Both the position numbers and the translations under genes were made by a program. From assembly GCA_034440615.1 (NCBI GenBank), contig JAOTOM010004290.1, forward strand, positions 62,001-126,000: a DNA stretch of 64,000 nucleotides. Direction: 5' to 3'. The DNA comes from Ashinkailepas kermadecensis (Eukaryota > Arthropoda > Thecostraca > Neolepadidae). Shown here in pieces: positions 10,929 through 21,419 of this stretch (its first letter is position 1; the number at the start of each line of letters is the position of its first letter). The notes beneath the pieces are model-generated. The model had not been told where the DNA came from, did not search any database, and was given only the letters and a program-made list of their open reading frames with translations.

Positions 10929-11597
10929 ATGCTGAGGATCGCGTTGCTTCTGGCGACGCTGGCGGCGGCGCTCGCCACGTCATCCAGCAGCTTCGACCTG
11001 GTGGCGCCCTCGTCTCAGTCGACCCAGCCGACGCCACTGAGCAGCCAGCCGGTCTCACGGACCACGGCCGCCGTCAGGAGGTCCGGGACGGCGACAGGCA
11101 GCGGGTCACCGGCTGGTCTTCATTCTTCCACCGACTGGCCTGGCAGCTCAACTGAATGGCTTGGTAGCTCAACTGAATGGCTTGACAGCTCAACCGAATG
11201 GCTTGACGGCTCAACCGAATGGCCTGGCAGCTCAACTGAATGGCCCGGTAGCTCAACTGAATGGCCTTGTAGCTCAACTGAATGGCCCGGTAGCTCAACT
11301 GAATGGCTTCGTAGCTCAACTGAATGGCCCGGTAGTTCAACTGAATGGCCCGGTAGCTCAACTGAATGGCTTCGTAGCTCAACTGAATGGCCCGGTAGTT
11401 CAACTGAATGGCCTGGCAGCTCAACTGAATGGCCTGCTAGCTCAACTGAATGGCCTGGCAGCTCAACTGAATGGCCTGCTAGCTCAACTGAATGGCCTGG
11501 TAGTTGGAGCAAAGTGATGACTTCCACGGGAGCCCATATGCTGGTAACTCCAACCACGACCAGCGCTGGTACCTTGGAAGTATCTTCAACATATTAG
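10929..11597 (+). CDS. Secreted Ser/Thr/Trp heptad-repeat (mucin-like) protein
   Basis: A 222-residue frame starts at ATG 10929, six bases after an acceptor (AACTGCGCCGCAG, 10911-10923). Residues 1-17 (MLRIALLLATLAAALAT) form a signal peptide. A Ser/Thr/Pro-rich spacer follows to about residue 64. Then come 18 heptads of the type SSTEWPG (variants WLG, WLD, WLR, WPA, WPC), and a Thr/Ser-rich tail ending at TAG. Each heptad has one Trp and two or three hydroxyl residues, so dense O-glycosylation and a structural extracellular role (cuticle, mucus, silk or adhesive) are plausible inferences. I recognise no named family. The 21-base unit leaves several frames open on both strands, but only this one has a signal peptide and start context. 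The proposed promoter and leader exon are at 8939-9004. Confidence 0.65.
   Translation: MLRIALLLATLAAALATSSSSFDLVAPSSQSTQPTPLSSQPVSRTTAAVRRSGTATGSGSPAGLHSSTDWPGSSTEWLGSSTEWLDSSTEWLDGSTEWPGSSTEWPGSSTEWPCSSTEWPGSSTEWLRSSTEWPGSSTEWPGSSTEWLRSSTEWPGSSTEWPGSSTEWPASSTEWPGSSTEWPASSTEWPGSWSKVMTSTGAHMLVTPTTTSAGTLEVSSTY
11107..11510 (+). repeat. 21-bp coding minisatellite
   Basis: About 18 in-frame 21-base units (AGCTCAACTGAATGGCCTGG plus one base) encode the SSTEWPG heptads. Synonymous positions vary little between units, pointing to recent expansion or gene conversion. Copy number is likely polymorphic. Confidence 0.85.
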
Positions 11598-11839
11598 ATC
11601 GAAGGTGTTGGTTCCAGCATACACGCTGGTCGGGCTTCACGGAACGAAGTGGTCTTTGACAGGCGAATTATTATCATCAGCCGTCTTTGCGATCTGCAGC
11701 AGAAAAATAAGTCTGGCTCGGTGAAAACGTTTATTTTTCCACCAAGTTGTTCAATATATTCGCATTGAATAGTGAAAATATTCCTCATGGCTTCAATACA
11801 ATTTCTACGTGATGGATCTCGTACTGTCAGTTACATATA

Positions 11840-12690
11840 CGAGGGGGTGCTGAAAGGTTCCTGGCTTTGGGAGGAAGAAAAATGCAGGATGGCCAGTTGA
11901 TTATGGTTTTATTCAACATACTCCCCTCTCAGATTCACACACTTATTGCAGCGGTCCTTCAGTATTTCTAAGCCCTGTAAGAAAAACTCTGAAGATTGGA
12001 CCTCCAACCACGCCTCCATAGCAGCAATCACTTCCGAATCAGAGTGAAAGTTCGTTCCTTTGAGGTGTTTCTTCAGTTGTGGGAAGAGGTGGTAGTCGGA
12101 GGGAGCCAAGTCTGGAGAGTAAGGCGGGTGGTCCACCAATTCAAAGCCAAGGTCTCGTATTTTCCGTAAAGTATCGTGCGCTGTGTGTGCTTGTGCATTG
12201 TCCTGCAAAAACAGGACACCACGGCTCAGCTTCCCGCGGCGTTTCTTTTTCAAAACTTCACGCAGTTCATCTAACGGAGACATGTAGTACTCTGCGTTGA
12301 TGGTGTGACCCTTTGGCAGGTATTTGATGAGGAGTACTCCATCTTTGTCCCAGAACAATGAAGCCAGGATCATTCCTGCTGACTTCTGGGTCCGAAACTT
12401 CTTGGGACGTGGTGAACCGCTGTTACGCCACTCCATTGATTGCTGCCTGGTCAGGGGATCATAATGGTAAAGCCAGGTTTCATCCATGGTGACTAAACGG
12501 GCCATAAAATTCGCCTCTCCCTCTGCAAACCGGTCCAAAGTCGCCTTTGGTGTCGTCACTCTGATGCGTTTCTGATCTGCGTTCAGACATTTTGGCACAC
12601 ACTTTCATGCTGTGTTCCATGCTGCTCAAGTTCTGCTTACAGCAAGAGTTGACAACATCGGATCCACCAGTGTGTACACGTGCATGAACA
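11840..12690 (-). mobile_element. Mariner (DD34D) transposon, inactivated
   Basis: The minus-strand transposase (about 12598-11909) keeps the mariner catalytic triad. The first Asp is in VTMDETWLYHYDP and the second in FLQDNAQAHTA. The third is in YSPDLAPSDYHLFP, with exactly 34 residues between the last two. The 3' end at 11840 follows a TA and reads CGAGGGGGTGCTGAAAGG. The helix-turn-helix region is damaged: KVCAKM near 12600 is in a different frame from PKCLNADQKRIRV, with an in-frame TGA just upstream, so a frameshift or small deletion separates them. No intact 5' inverted repeat was found. The element is a dead, 5'-decayed copy. Confidence 0.85.
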
Positions 12691-12779
12691 TTGACGTGGT
12701 ACAAGACGTTGAACGTGAACGTTTTGGTAAACAAGAACAAAAATCCGGTAACTTAGACAAAGTGGAAGTAGGCTGTGGC

Positions 12780-13022
12780 CCCTACACCGGAAATTATGTT
12801 GTCATTAATTATTATTTTAATAAATGGGCCCCTTTGCCAAATAGTGGTCGAAATCCGGTGCTTTTAGCCAAAACTAGTGGGAGAATGGGCACCCTCCAAA
12901 TCCGTTCGACCCCTCCCCCGATGCAATTCCTAGGTACGCCAGTGGGGGATGGGGAGGGGAGGGGCTGACGCCGAAAACCGAAAGTTTCCCCCCCCAAACC
13001 GGTGAGCTAGATCCGCCAGTGC
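12780..13022 (+). mobile_element. hAT-type MITE ends, CAGTGGCG class
   Basis: 12780-12944 matches 3955-4140 (GAAATCCGGTG, GGGCACC, CCTAGGTACGCCAGTG end). A second terminus of a sister family, GAGCTAGATCCGCCAGTG, ends at 13021. The two lie back to back, so one probably inserted beside or into the other. Confidence 0.5.
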
Positions 13023-13299
13023 TGGGGGCTACAAAAAAGTGAGACCGGGACCCTGAAAATACCGCGCGAAAATAAAACAAATGCAAATACTTGAAAATGC
13101 GTCTTGCTCAGGGTTGGATTTCTGCTGTGTGATTCTAGATGTGGAGAGCAACATTTCGAGGTAAAGGAATACGGAGATGTTTTTCTTCAAACCTGGAAAA
13201 AATATGCATGCCTTCCTATAGAGGATGCTTGGATGCAAAAACAATCAGGATCAATCTATTTTTCCAACCTCAGCTTTTCCAGAAATCAGGGTGAAATTT

Positions 13300-13395
13300 G
13301 TCGCCCCGGTAGCTCAGCTAGAGCGCTGGCCTGTACTGGTCTCCCCTGTCCTGGCAAGACAGGGTTCGAATCGCTCCACGCGTTCGCATTTGGCT
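13300..13395 (+). repeat. tRNA-derived SINE head (degenerate)
   Basis: GGTAGCTCAGCTAGAGCGCTGG matches a pol III A box, and 50-60 bases on GGGTTCGAATC matches the B box. No complete cloverleaf can be drawn because the T-stem and acceptor strands mismatch. This is a SINE head or tRNA pseudogene. Downstream sequence to about 13560 is probably its body, but I found no second copy here. Confidence 0.4.
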
Positions 13396-13582
13396 CTGGC
13401 TGGGAGGGTTCGTTGGCAACTGGCCCGGCATGGCCGAGGTCGACCCACCGGGACGGCCTTGTCGGTGCATTGACGGCACCTTGTCGGTCAAAATCCTGCC
13501 GTTTAACTATAATTCATGGATCGAGCAGCGGGGCCAGGGTTCGCGCAACAAGCTCTACTTAGCCATAGGACCCTGGTTCATA

Positions 13583-13727
13583 AAGCCAGGGGATGAGTTG
13601 AGCCGGTGGTTTGACGTTTATTTTATAAATTTTGTCCGAATCCCGGGTGAGCAAGAATTCGGACAAAATTTATCTAAAATAAACGTCAAATAACTTTCAC
13701 CGGGCTCAGCCACAACTCCAGCATCCC
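13583..13727. mobile_element. Hairpin MITE (~145 bp)
   Basis: The left arm GCCAGGGGATGAGTTGAGCC then TTTGACGTTTATTTT and TTTGTCCGAAT pairs with a right arm ATTCGGACAAAATTTAT, AAATAAACGTCAAA, GGGCTCAGCCACAACTC and CCCCCTGG. About 65 bases per arm surround a loop centred near 13649. Short hairpin-forming MITEs look like this. Confidence 0.7.
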
Positions 13728-14499
13728 CCTGGTTATCAACTCCTTTGTCATTCGCAACCGGGCCATTATCGCATAATTGTTTCTCAATCATTGTGTACTA
13801 AAAGCCCCTACTACCATCAAAATACAGCTCAGACAGGCCACCTTCACGAAACAAGGCCTTTCACTGCACATTCACGTCGCTAAAGCCGTCTGCAGGCCGA
13901 TAATGCTACCAGCCACTTCCGTTTGAGCAAGTGAAGGCCGCTGCACCCGGTGAATATGCTTTCCAAAGGCATGGGGAAAATTGTGCCGATTTTGTTTACA
14001 AATCCAGACCGTAGTCGGCACGTGCAAAGGTCGATGAAACCGCACCCCCGAGCACACACGGTAAACGTTTTTTTTTTTAAACTGTATTTGCATGCGTGTC
14101 ATCCATCTACAATCAGGAGATATTTGAATATTTACACATGTGGTGATTAATGTTTTCTCAAACGGATCTTGGACCGTGTTGAGAACAGACGCATACTTGC
14201 AAACACACCTACCAAAACGAACCATAAAGAAGCATGAGGTCCATTAAAAAATAAGTGCACTGCAAACAATAAGAGACGTTTGGAGGGGTTAAACTTTTTG
14301 AACGATTGTAAATACTTTGTACTTTGACCAAAATACATTTCGCAAAATCAACATTAGCAACTAACGCCTACCTTCAAAAATAACTCGAACTTGCATTCAT
14401 CAGCGAATACGAGCAATGCCTGCATCAATCATTTTATTTTTGTGGGCGATGGAGGTGTGACCCAGCTGTCAACTCCCGCCTGACACACAAGGACAACAC
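13728..14499. other. Unassigned spacer
   Basis: No gene or array is seen. Open frames of 63-117 codons on either strand match no family I know and have no splice or start context. Confidence 0.25.
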
Positions 14500-14717
14500 C
14501 TACCAACACTCGACATGTCACTGGGGCACGCCAGTCGCCGGTGGAACGCCATATCTACCGACACTCGACATGTCACTGGGGCACGGCAGTCGCCGGTGAG
14601 ACGCCATGTCTACCGACACTAGACATATCACTGGGACATGCCAGTCGCCGGTGAGACGCCATATCTACCGACACTCGACATGCCACTGGGGCACGCCAGC
14701 CGCCGGTGAGACGCCGT
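14500..14717. repeat. 54-bp minisatellite, 4 units, next to the P5CR-like gene
   Basis: The phrase CCGACACTCGACATGTCACT with GCCAGTCGCCGGTGAGACGC repeats at ~54-base steps from 14505 to 14715. The array lies immediately 3' of the reductase-like stop codon (minus strand), so it probably falls in that gene's 3' UTR. Confidence 0.85.
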
Positions 14718-14752
14718 CTCCACACGCAATATGCTCACAGCTGGCCATTCAC

Positions 14753-16195
14753 TCATTCGAGCGGATCCGTCTCGGACGCGGACGGACACGCCGTCTCGGC
14801 GCCCAGCTGACGCGACCGTTCTGTGGCGGCCCGCACGGCCGCCATCACCGCGTACCGCATGCCCTCCTTCTCGAGCACCATTAGGCCGGCGGGCGTGGTG
14901 CCGCCCGGCGAGGAGGCGTCGTCGCGCAGCTCCGCCACCGTGCAGCCCGTCTCCATGAGCATGCGCGCCGCGCCCAGCACCGTCTGCGCGGCCATCGGGC
15001 GCGCCAGGTGCCACGGCACGCCCATGTTGACCGCGCCCGACGACAGCGCCTCCACGAACGCGTACGCGAAGGCGGGCCCGCTGCTGAAGGCGCCGGCCAG
15101 CGCGTCCATCAGGCTCTCGTCCACCTTGTGGCACATGCCCAGCGCCGAGAAGATGGTCTCGACGGCCAGCAGCCAGTGGTGCGGCAGGTCGGGCGCCGCC
15201 GAGTAGGAGCAGCAGCCTTCACCGATCATGAGCGGCGTGCTCGGCTGACAGCGCACCACGTGCAGCTCGGCCATCTCGGTCTGCAGCTGGCGCCGGCTGG
15301 CCAGCAGCGCGGCCACGCGTTCGCGACTGACGCCCGACACGAGCGAGATGATGCAGCGCGACTTATCCTCACCGATGACCGACAGCGAGGCGACCAGCGG
15401 CTCAAGCACGGACGGCTTCACCGCCAGGAAGACGATCTCGCTGCTGCGCATCACGCTGTCGTTGTTGGCGGTGGTGCGGCACCCCCACTTCTTCCAGGTC
15501 TCGAAGTTGCGGTCGGTCGGCGCCGACACCATCACCTTGCCGGGCACCACCAGCCCTTTGTCGAGCATGCCCTTGGCGATGGCACGCGCCGCGCTGCCCG
15601 AGCCGATGAAGCCGACGCGCTGCGCGCCGAGCCCGATGGCGTACGTGACGCGACTGGTGTCGTTGTAAGACACCTCCAGCTGGTCCAGGTCCGGCTTGAG
15701 TTGCTTCATGACGCGGTGGTACGGCGTGGCCGGAGACGTGCTCGCCCGCTTCCTGCCGCGCACCGCCGCGCTGCCGCCGCCACCGCGGCGCGCCGCCGGG
15801 CTCGGACGATACAGCGGGTTGCGCTTGCCGCGCGACTGCTGGTGCTTCTTGCTCTTGCAGTGCTCCACTAGCACCTGACGATGTGCCTTCATCGAGCACT
15901 CGCAGGAGGCACACGCGGCCGACAGCGGGTCCTCCGGCACGGGGATGAGCCAGTCGCGGAAGGCGGGCACGTCCTCCCAGGCGGGTCGGTACCGTTGCGG
16001 GTAGATCCGCTTGTCGGAGGACGCCTCCGCCGAGTCGATTGCCGCATCGATGGGGGCGCTGTCTTCGTCGTCTTCCTCGTCGTCCGGCGGCGGCGCCTCG
16101 CCGTGGCGCATCACGTGGATCACCGTCTCGCCCTCCATTTCGGCACCCTTCTGCACCTGCACCAGCAGCCCGGCGGTCTCAGACAGGTCAGCCAT
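14753..16195 (-). CDS. Zinc-finger/pyrroline-5-carboxylate reductase-like fusion protein
   Basis: An uninterrupted 480-residue frame in GC-rich coding sequence. From ATG 16195, residues 1-60 are acidic. Residues 63-120 form a finger of the type seen in transposon-derived arthropod proteins (RYRPAWEDVPAFRDWLIPVP, then C95-x2-C98-x13-H112-x5-H118). A basic Gly/Arg linker follows. Residues 193-470 are P5CR-like: the NAD(P) loop VGFIGSGSAARAIAKG, EIVFLAVKPSVLEPL, SLVSGVS, SSGPAFAYAFVEALSSGAV and DDASSPGGTTPAGL. P5CR normally makes proline from pyrroline-5-carboxylate with NAD(P)H. Family enzymes are usually about 270-320 residues without such a finger. The dimer-domain motif usually read as GLSGSGPAY is here GAFSSGPAF, a notable change. 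An acceptor (GTGTTTGCAG) lies ~15 bases before the ATG, so a 5' UTR exon is likely. Catalytic activity is uncertain; the P5CR fold assignment is strong. Confidence 0.88.
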   Translation of the reverse strand: MADLSETAGLLVQVQKGAEMEGETVIHVMRHGEAPPPDDEEDDEDSAPIDAAIDSAEASSDKRIYPQRYRPAWEDVPAFRDWLIPVPEDPLSAACASCECSMKAHRQVLVEHCKSKKHQQSRGKRNPLYRPSPAARRGGGGSAAVRGRKRASTSPATPYHRVMKQLKPDLDQLEVSYNDTSRVTYAIGLGAQRVGFIGSGSAARAIAKGMLDKGLVVPGKVMVSAPTDRNFETWKKWGCRTTANNDSVMRSSEIVFLAVKPSVLEPLVASLSVIGEDKSRCIISLVSGVSRERVAALLASRRQLQTEMAELHVVRCQPSTPLMIGEGCCSYSAAPDLPHHWLLAVETIFSALGMCHKVDESLMDALAGAFSSGPAFAYAFVEALSSGAVNMGVPWHLARPMAAQTVLGAARMLMETGCTVAELRDDASSPGGTTPAGLMVLEKEGMRYAVMAAVRAATERSRQLGAETACPSASETDPLE

Positions 16196-16219
16196 ACCCT
16201 CGGACGTCTGCAAACACAC

Positions 16220-16895
16220 CTGTGCACGTTAGGTTCTTCGACATTATATCGACAAGGCAACCATCCCGCGACGTGACGTCATGCCTGCACTACTGCTTTG
16301 AATGAAGCGTTTTTCAGCCCGACACTGCCCAAATGTGTAGCTACCACCACCACCAAATGGTGGGAAGTTATTTGTTGCCCCTAGTTACCACGACCACACA
16401 TTTCCCGATCGTATCCAGTGTTGCGGAAGGAGAGGTGGTATAAAAATCGTTCAGACCTCTAAGTCAGTTTTTAAAAAGGCAAACGAATGACAGGGCACAG
16501 TATGCTAACACTTTGGTTACCTTTTCTCCATTTGATTTAGTTTGGTATGCAAATTTATACCTCAAATCACCGACCTAACTGAAGTAAAAAGTTACCAACA
16601 CTAAATGGTTCCTTTTTCTCGTCCGGCAGCATTTTCTGAAACTGGCAGTATCAATTTCGAGCCATGGAATCCACACAATACAAAATATACCTGGATAATT
16701 CCTGAGTCACAATCACTCGCAGAACAATCACTTTTGCAAATTAAATGTTTTCACACATAAAGACGGCATAACCTTACCGAATGACATGAATGCCTGAGAT
16801 CGGATTGCATGCAATCCAGCCCACTTGGCTTAGACTATGTTGCTTATTGGATGATTTGCGACGCAATTTATGCACGACCACTGCTAATGGCGCAG
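16220..16895. other. Upstream flank of the P5CR-like gene
   Basis: No gene is seen. This is the 5' side of the reductase-like gene and should hold its first exon and promoter, but I could not place a TATA box or donor with confidence. Confidence 0.25.
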
Positions 16896-16899
16896 CCCA

Positions 16900-17010
16900 C
16901 ACTGCTTCGCCGGTGGGCGCGAGGGAGTGGTTCCCCGAGTGGTGCGGGTGGTGAACCAGAGGCTTTGACATCCAGAGCTCAACACCTTAACCACTCAGTC
17001 TATGCCGATT
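16900..17010 (-). repeat. Degenerate class II tRNA-like SINE head
   Basis: On the minus strand GACTGAGTGGTTAAGGTGTT resembles the D-arm/A box of tRNA-Ser or tRNA-Leu, and CTCTGGTTCACCACC sits where the B box should be. The B box is weak and no full cloverleaf forms, so this is at most a tRNA relic. Confidence 0.3.
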
Positions 17011-18090
17011 CACAATGAATAAACCCTCCTCACTGGACGGCATCACTCCCAAAGTTGTTTTATGGCGCCCATCGGAACACAGAACGCCGAGTGTGTCGTC
17101 GCTTGCCATGGCGATCTGTGCCCCTTTTGCCAATAGTGTGGGGGTTGTCTTTGTTGGTCAGATCACCAAGCCATGTCAGATCATCAAAAGCCATGTCAGA
17201 TCAACAAACTATGTCATATCATCAAGCCATGGCTTCGTTTCTTAGGAAATGCTTTGTGCATTTTTGCTGCAAGCATAGTTTTTTGTTTGTTTGTTATTGC
17301 CATACTGCGAGTGCATCATCATATGATTGCTATTTAACGTCTTAGGATATTCTCACACCACACTTACCACTTACCAGTAATGTTCTGAATGAGACATGAA
17401 TTCCCTTGACTCTTGTCACACCATTGAATTTGATGTCATACCATTTAATGGCATGGCACGTGACACACTAAAAGTATACAAATTGATGCATGTGGCCTGG
17501 CGACAGATTCAAGGTAGATGCAGGGATGCGCCCCTTCCCTCCATACTGATGCACCACCCCTTTGGGACACTCAAGTGCACCACACCATCTTTGAGGTCTT
17601 TAGCCAAAGGCTAAAGACCCATCTGAGTACAAAAGACAGCCTTGCTTAATGCTTGAGTGCATCCTCATGCACCACCTTCAAAGTTTTATAAATCAGTGAT
17701 GGGTCCTCCCAGGAAAATGTCCACACAAATGCTAAATAAAAATAGCTGAGTTATTCGGACTCACTCTGGGTAAAGGGAAAAATATTTTAGCCAGTACTAA
17801 ATGTGCTTCCACAGCTACAAAATAGCTCAGATTGTCCCTGCTCTGATCATTGATGTTCAACACAGGACCATATGGGATCCCCAATATTTCGGAGCCTCTA
17901 GCCACACCATGCATTGCCACAATTGATTTCATGAAACACTGTTTTGGCGGTCATCTCGACTGTTGCAGGTCACTTGGACTCCCGACGGCGGCATCAGTCT
18001 GCGATTCGTGGCGGTGGCGGTGGTGGTCAGCAGGGCACCGCGACCGGTCGCCCCAGCGGGGAGCTACTCCACCCGACGCTCATCAATGTG
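17011..18090. other. Unassigned spacer
   Basis: A small tandem of GCCATGTCAGATCA(T/A)CAA words occurs at 17160-17230. Otherwise no gene, domain or element end is evident. Confidence 0.25.
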
Positions 18091-18258
18091 GAATGGCTTA
18101 GTCTGAGCTGGAGTCCTGCTCGGTCGGCCCATCAAGGTGGTGCCCCTCCGACCTATTCTCCCACCCGGGGAATGGCTTGGAATGGCTTAGTCTGAGCTGG
18201 AGTCCTGCTCGGTCGGCCCATCAAGGTGGTGCCCCTCCGACCTATTCTCCCACCCGGG
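18091..18258 (+). repeat. 89-bp direct duplication
   Basis: The block AATGGCTTAGTCTGAGCTGG through CCTATTCTCCCACCCGGGG occurs twice, offset by 89 bases and essentially identical, which indicates a very recent tandem duplication. A run of G follows at 18281-18306. Confidence 0.85.
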
Positions 18259-18488
18259 GATGACATGCGAGTGTACTTCCGGGGGGGGCAGAGGGGGGGG
18301 GGGGGTCGGCTCGCCGAGCATGCTTCGGCTGGGTGCTCGGATGGGTGCCTCCGGCGTACGCGGCCGGGCGGTAGAGAGGTGGGACGTCATGCTCCACTAC
18401 ATATCACTCGCACATCACTTTGTATCGCTGCAGCTCAATCACTAGACACTGTTGCCACTTGCCAGTAAGTAAAAAATACACACACAGG

Positions 18489-18539
18489 ATGTCCGCCAAG
18501 GATATCTTCTACTCGGATAAATACCACGATGCCAAGTCA
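18489..18539 (+). pseudogene. Cks1-like N-terminal fragment
   Basis: ATG 18489 opens MSAKDIFYSDKYHDAK, close to the N-terminal pattern of cyclin-dependent kinase regulatory subunits (MSxKxIxYSDKYxD). An AG acceptor-like site directly precedes it. The similarity then stops and the expected EYRHV segment is absent. It could be a first coding exon whose donor I cannot place, or a truncated pseudogene. The match is short, so confidence is low. Confidence 0.35.
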
Positions 18540-19799
18540 AGGAGCGTAGCTCAGGTTTCTGCGGATAAGCACGAAGCACGACATCCTGTATGTATTGGGT
18601 CTGGCCGTGCCCGGTCACCACAACAGCTTCCTGCACGTCCACGACACGGTGCTGCCACTCGGGAAGAGGAAGGGTCTGACACACTCTAGCCGCCGAGGAG
18701 GTCGCTGCTCTGCCGAAGGACATCTGCTACCCTGATGTGCTCCCTACGTCGACACCGTCAATAGTCTTCTCGTGATGGATTGTTGTGTTAGATTGGCATG
18801 AACTCACAGAGGCAATATCATTGAAATATAGTCATTTAAAAAGAAGAAAAAGAAAGTATACAGCACAAAGAACTTACTAATGCAATAACAGACATATTTA
18901 GAAGCTATTCATACCATGTTTATGTGAATGTGCTGTTATGTAACACTGCAGTCCACAGGCTTATCTTCCAGTGTACAAGTGGTCAGTTGTTCTTTCTTTC
19001 TTTTGGACGGCAGTCTGGATATGAAGACCTGTGGACATACAGACTTGTTAATTTCGAGGTCATGATATTTGCCACATGCCTGAACAATGTGAACAATTCA
19101 TTAGCTTGCTGAACACTGACTTTATTGCATTAACATTAATGCAAGAATAAATGGGTTTTGAATAGTCAAACAACTAGATATTCAAGTGCCCAAATGTTAC
19201 AGAAAAATACTGGTTTGAAGATACGTTACTGATGACCTTTGTTTTAAAACTTGACAATAGGCTGTAATAGCCATGAGTCTATTGTGGATGGCTGGGATAT
19301 ATGTCTGTCTATCCAAAAATATATACACATGATGTATGTAAGTAAGATTAAACAAAGACATGCATCCTTGTTCAAGCCAAACAAATGATGGTTGAAATGC
19401 TCCAAAGGGCTGCTTCAGCATTGCCAATACATTATCACCTGACCTACTAGCTGGCCAATTGAAAACCAAGAAAAGATTAATTGAACAGTGAGAACATGAA
19501 ATGTTAACTTGTACATTTCCATAGCAGCTACATACATAGGTGGTGCTTTTTACACACCTCGTAGGCACTACACCTAATGCTGAATCTTAACACGTGCCCT
19601 GGAGGACCTCTGAAAATTATGTGCACTAGAGGGGGCAGATTCTTCCCCCTAAGATTTTGGCTCCTATTATAGCTAGAGTAACGAAAAGTTCATGGTAGGT
19701 GGGTATGGCGGTGAACTCTATTTTGTGCAAATTTCATGACCTTAGGCCAATATCTTCAAGGTAAATGAGGTTCATGTCCTATTTTGCTTGTTATGCATG
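18540..19799. other. Unassigned AT-rich spacer
   Basis: No convincing coding sequence, array or element terminus. Short open frames have no supporting motif. Confidence 0.25.
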
Positions 19800-20390
19800 G
19801 CTTGGCTTGACATGGTTACGGATCAGCCAGGCGGGCCAGGTGGGCAGCCAGGTGCAATCGGCTTCACAAAGAAGGGGCTGAAGTACATGAATGCAATATG
19901 GAAATGCTGAAGTTCACAATGACAAAAACAGAAGTTTTCAGTAGGAAGTAACATGCAAAATGACATGAATCGCATGACTGTCATTTGCATTTATGACAAC
20001 CTTCCAGTTGAACAAGTTTGGTTCCATTGACCCATCATGAACTCGACCTGAATTGACCTCAGTGACTTAGCATGATCTTGAAACAATGTAGTATAACAAT
20101 ATACCTCAAACGAGTTACTAGTAGAACTTTTGCCGATATTGCCGACGTACAGGAAGTGCATCAGTGCCGATTTTTGTGATCTGATGCAACATGTTTTGAT
20201 TTCGATGGCCTCTAGCTCGAAAATTGTTTGGCCGATTTTCATTTTTCTCGTTTTAAGTGACGTGCCAGACATTTCTAAGCAGGTGCACACAAATGGCATA
20301 TGTCTACCTGTCAAATCGGGAGTTATTTAAGAAAAATTGGATGGGGTGGGCGGATTTCGTCCCCCTCTCCAGTGTGTGTGTTAAGAATAA
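19800..20390 (+). repeat. Dispersed ~600-bp repeat X, copy 2
   Basis: Diverged copy of 6120-6760. Many differences are CG to TG or CA (GGCTTCGCAAAG versus GGCTTCACAAAG, CATCAGCGCCG versus CATCAGTGCCG), the pattern left by decay of methylated CpG. This copy therefore looks older or methylated for longer. Confidence 0.75.
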
Positions 20391-20649
20391 TTGCTGTCAT
20401 ATTGGCATGGCAAAATATACAGGAGTTTTCACAAATAAAATGGCCCAGCACACTTCAAGATATTTGGCACCACTTGTTTTGGCATTATTGCACTGTAAGA
20501 TATCTACAAGACAGGTTTCTGATACATATCACCTCAATGAAGTAAACAATAGGGCTAGGTTTGGTTAGGTTAGGCTAGGCTTTTTATGTTGGAATAAAGA
20601 AATGAAAATAAAGATATTTTCTTCAAAACCAAACTAGGATAGGCTAGGT

Positions 20650-20945
20650 TCATAAAGTGTTAAGGCTTAATAAGGGCCAGAGGTGCCCATCTGGGTTAAG
20701 CCTATCTAGAAAAGATACTAGAAAAGTACATGCTCACACCCCAATAAATCCATTATCTCAAGTTCCAAGGGAACTATATATCCCCACCTATCTAGTACCA
20801 TTCACCTGATATTGCATAACACACTCCTCAAGAATTAAAAACTCCTCCAATCATGCCTCCTTGTGCTACCATAGCCAATCTCATCAGTATCACATCCCAA
20901 AGGAAGGTGCTGAATCAACTGCTAGGTACACCCTATATAGTATAG
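20650..20945. repeat. CR1-like LINE 3'-UTR-type repeat, solo copy
   Basis: TAAGGCTTAATAAGGGCCAG through TCTGGGTTAAGCCTATCTAG, TATATATCCCCACCTATCTAG and CATCCCAAAGGAAGGTGCTG matches 23224-23500, which adjoins the 3' end of the LINE at 23774. Probably a severely 5'-truncated LINE or a related nonautonomous repeat. Confidence 0.6.
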
Positions 20946-21415
20946 TATAATAATAGCAGTATAATATACCCCACATTGCTAGTATAACTCAATTTATTAG
21001 CATGATCAAAAACATAAGGGTCCAAGTTTCAACAATAGTACAGGGACCAGCATCCCCCACATGCATCAATGTCTTTCTACCTTACCTATCCAGCCCTATT
21101 CACTTGATCTCATGTGACAAATGTGACCCAAGAGCCCTACAAATAATTTCAGACTCCATCCATGCCCACCTAAAGGGGCTCATACAGTGCACACCCACTT
21201 AGCATAGATATCACCACATCCACGACCACTTAGAATTCAAAAACAAGATTTTGCATCCTAAAATAGTTGTCCACCCTAATTATTTTTTTAAACCCAATAT
21301 TTACAGGTTAGGTAGGATTTTTTATAGGTACATTTGTGCTTTCAGGTGTTCCATGAATTCTTTCAATTTATATGTCCAATACCATGTGTATGAATGTGAC
21401 AAGATGATGGGACAT
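20946..21415. other. Unassigned AT-rich spacer
   Basis: No gene or repeat recognised beyond short TTAGG-like words near 21300. Confidence 0.25.
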
Positions 21416-21419
21416 CAAT

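Noticed and set aside
11074..11557. Minus-strand frames across the secreted repeat protein
   Set aside because: The 21-base unit lacks stops in several frames; only the plus frame with a signal peptide and acceptor is credible.
13300..13395. Functional tRNA gene
   Set aside because: The boxes are recognisable but no cloverleaf can be drawn; treated as a SINE head.
15008..15871. 287-codon plus-strand frame opposite the P5CR-like gene
   Set aside because: Antisense shadow in GC-rich coding sequence with Arg/His-rich composition and no homology.
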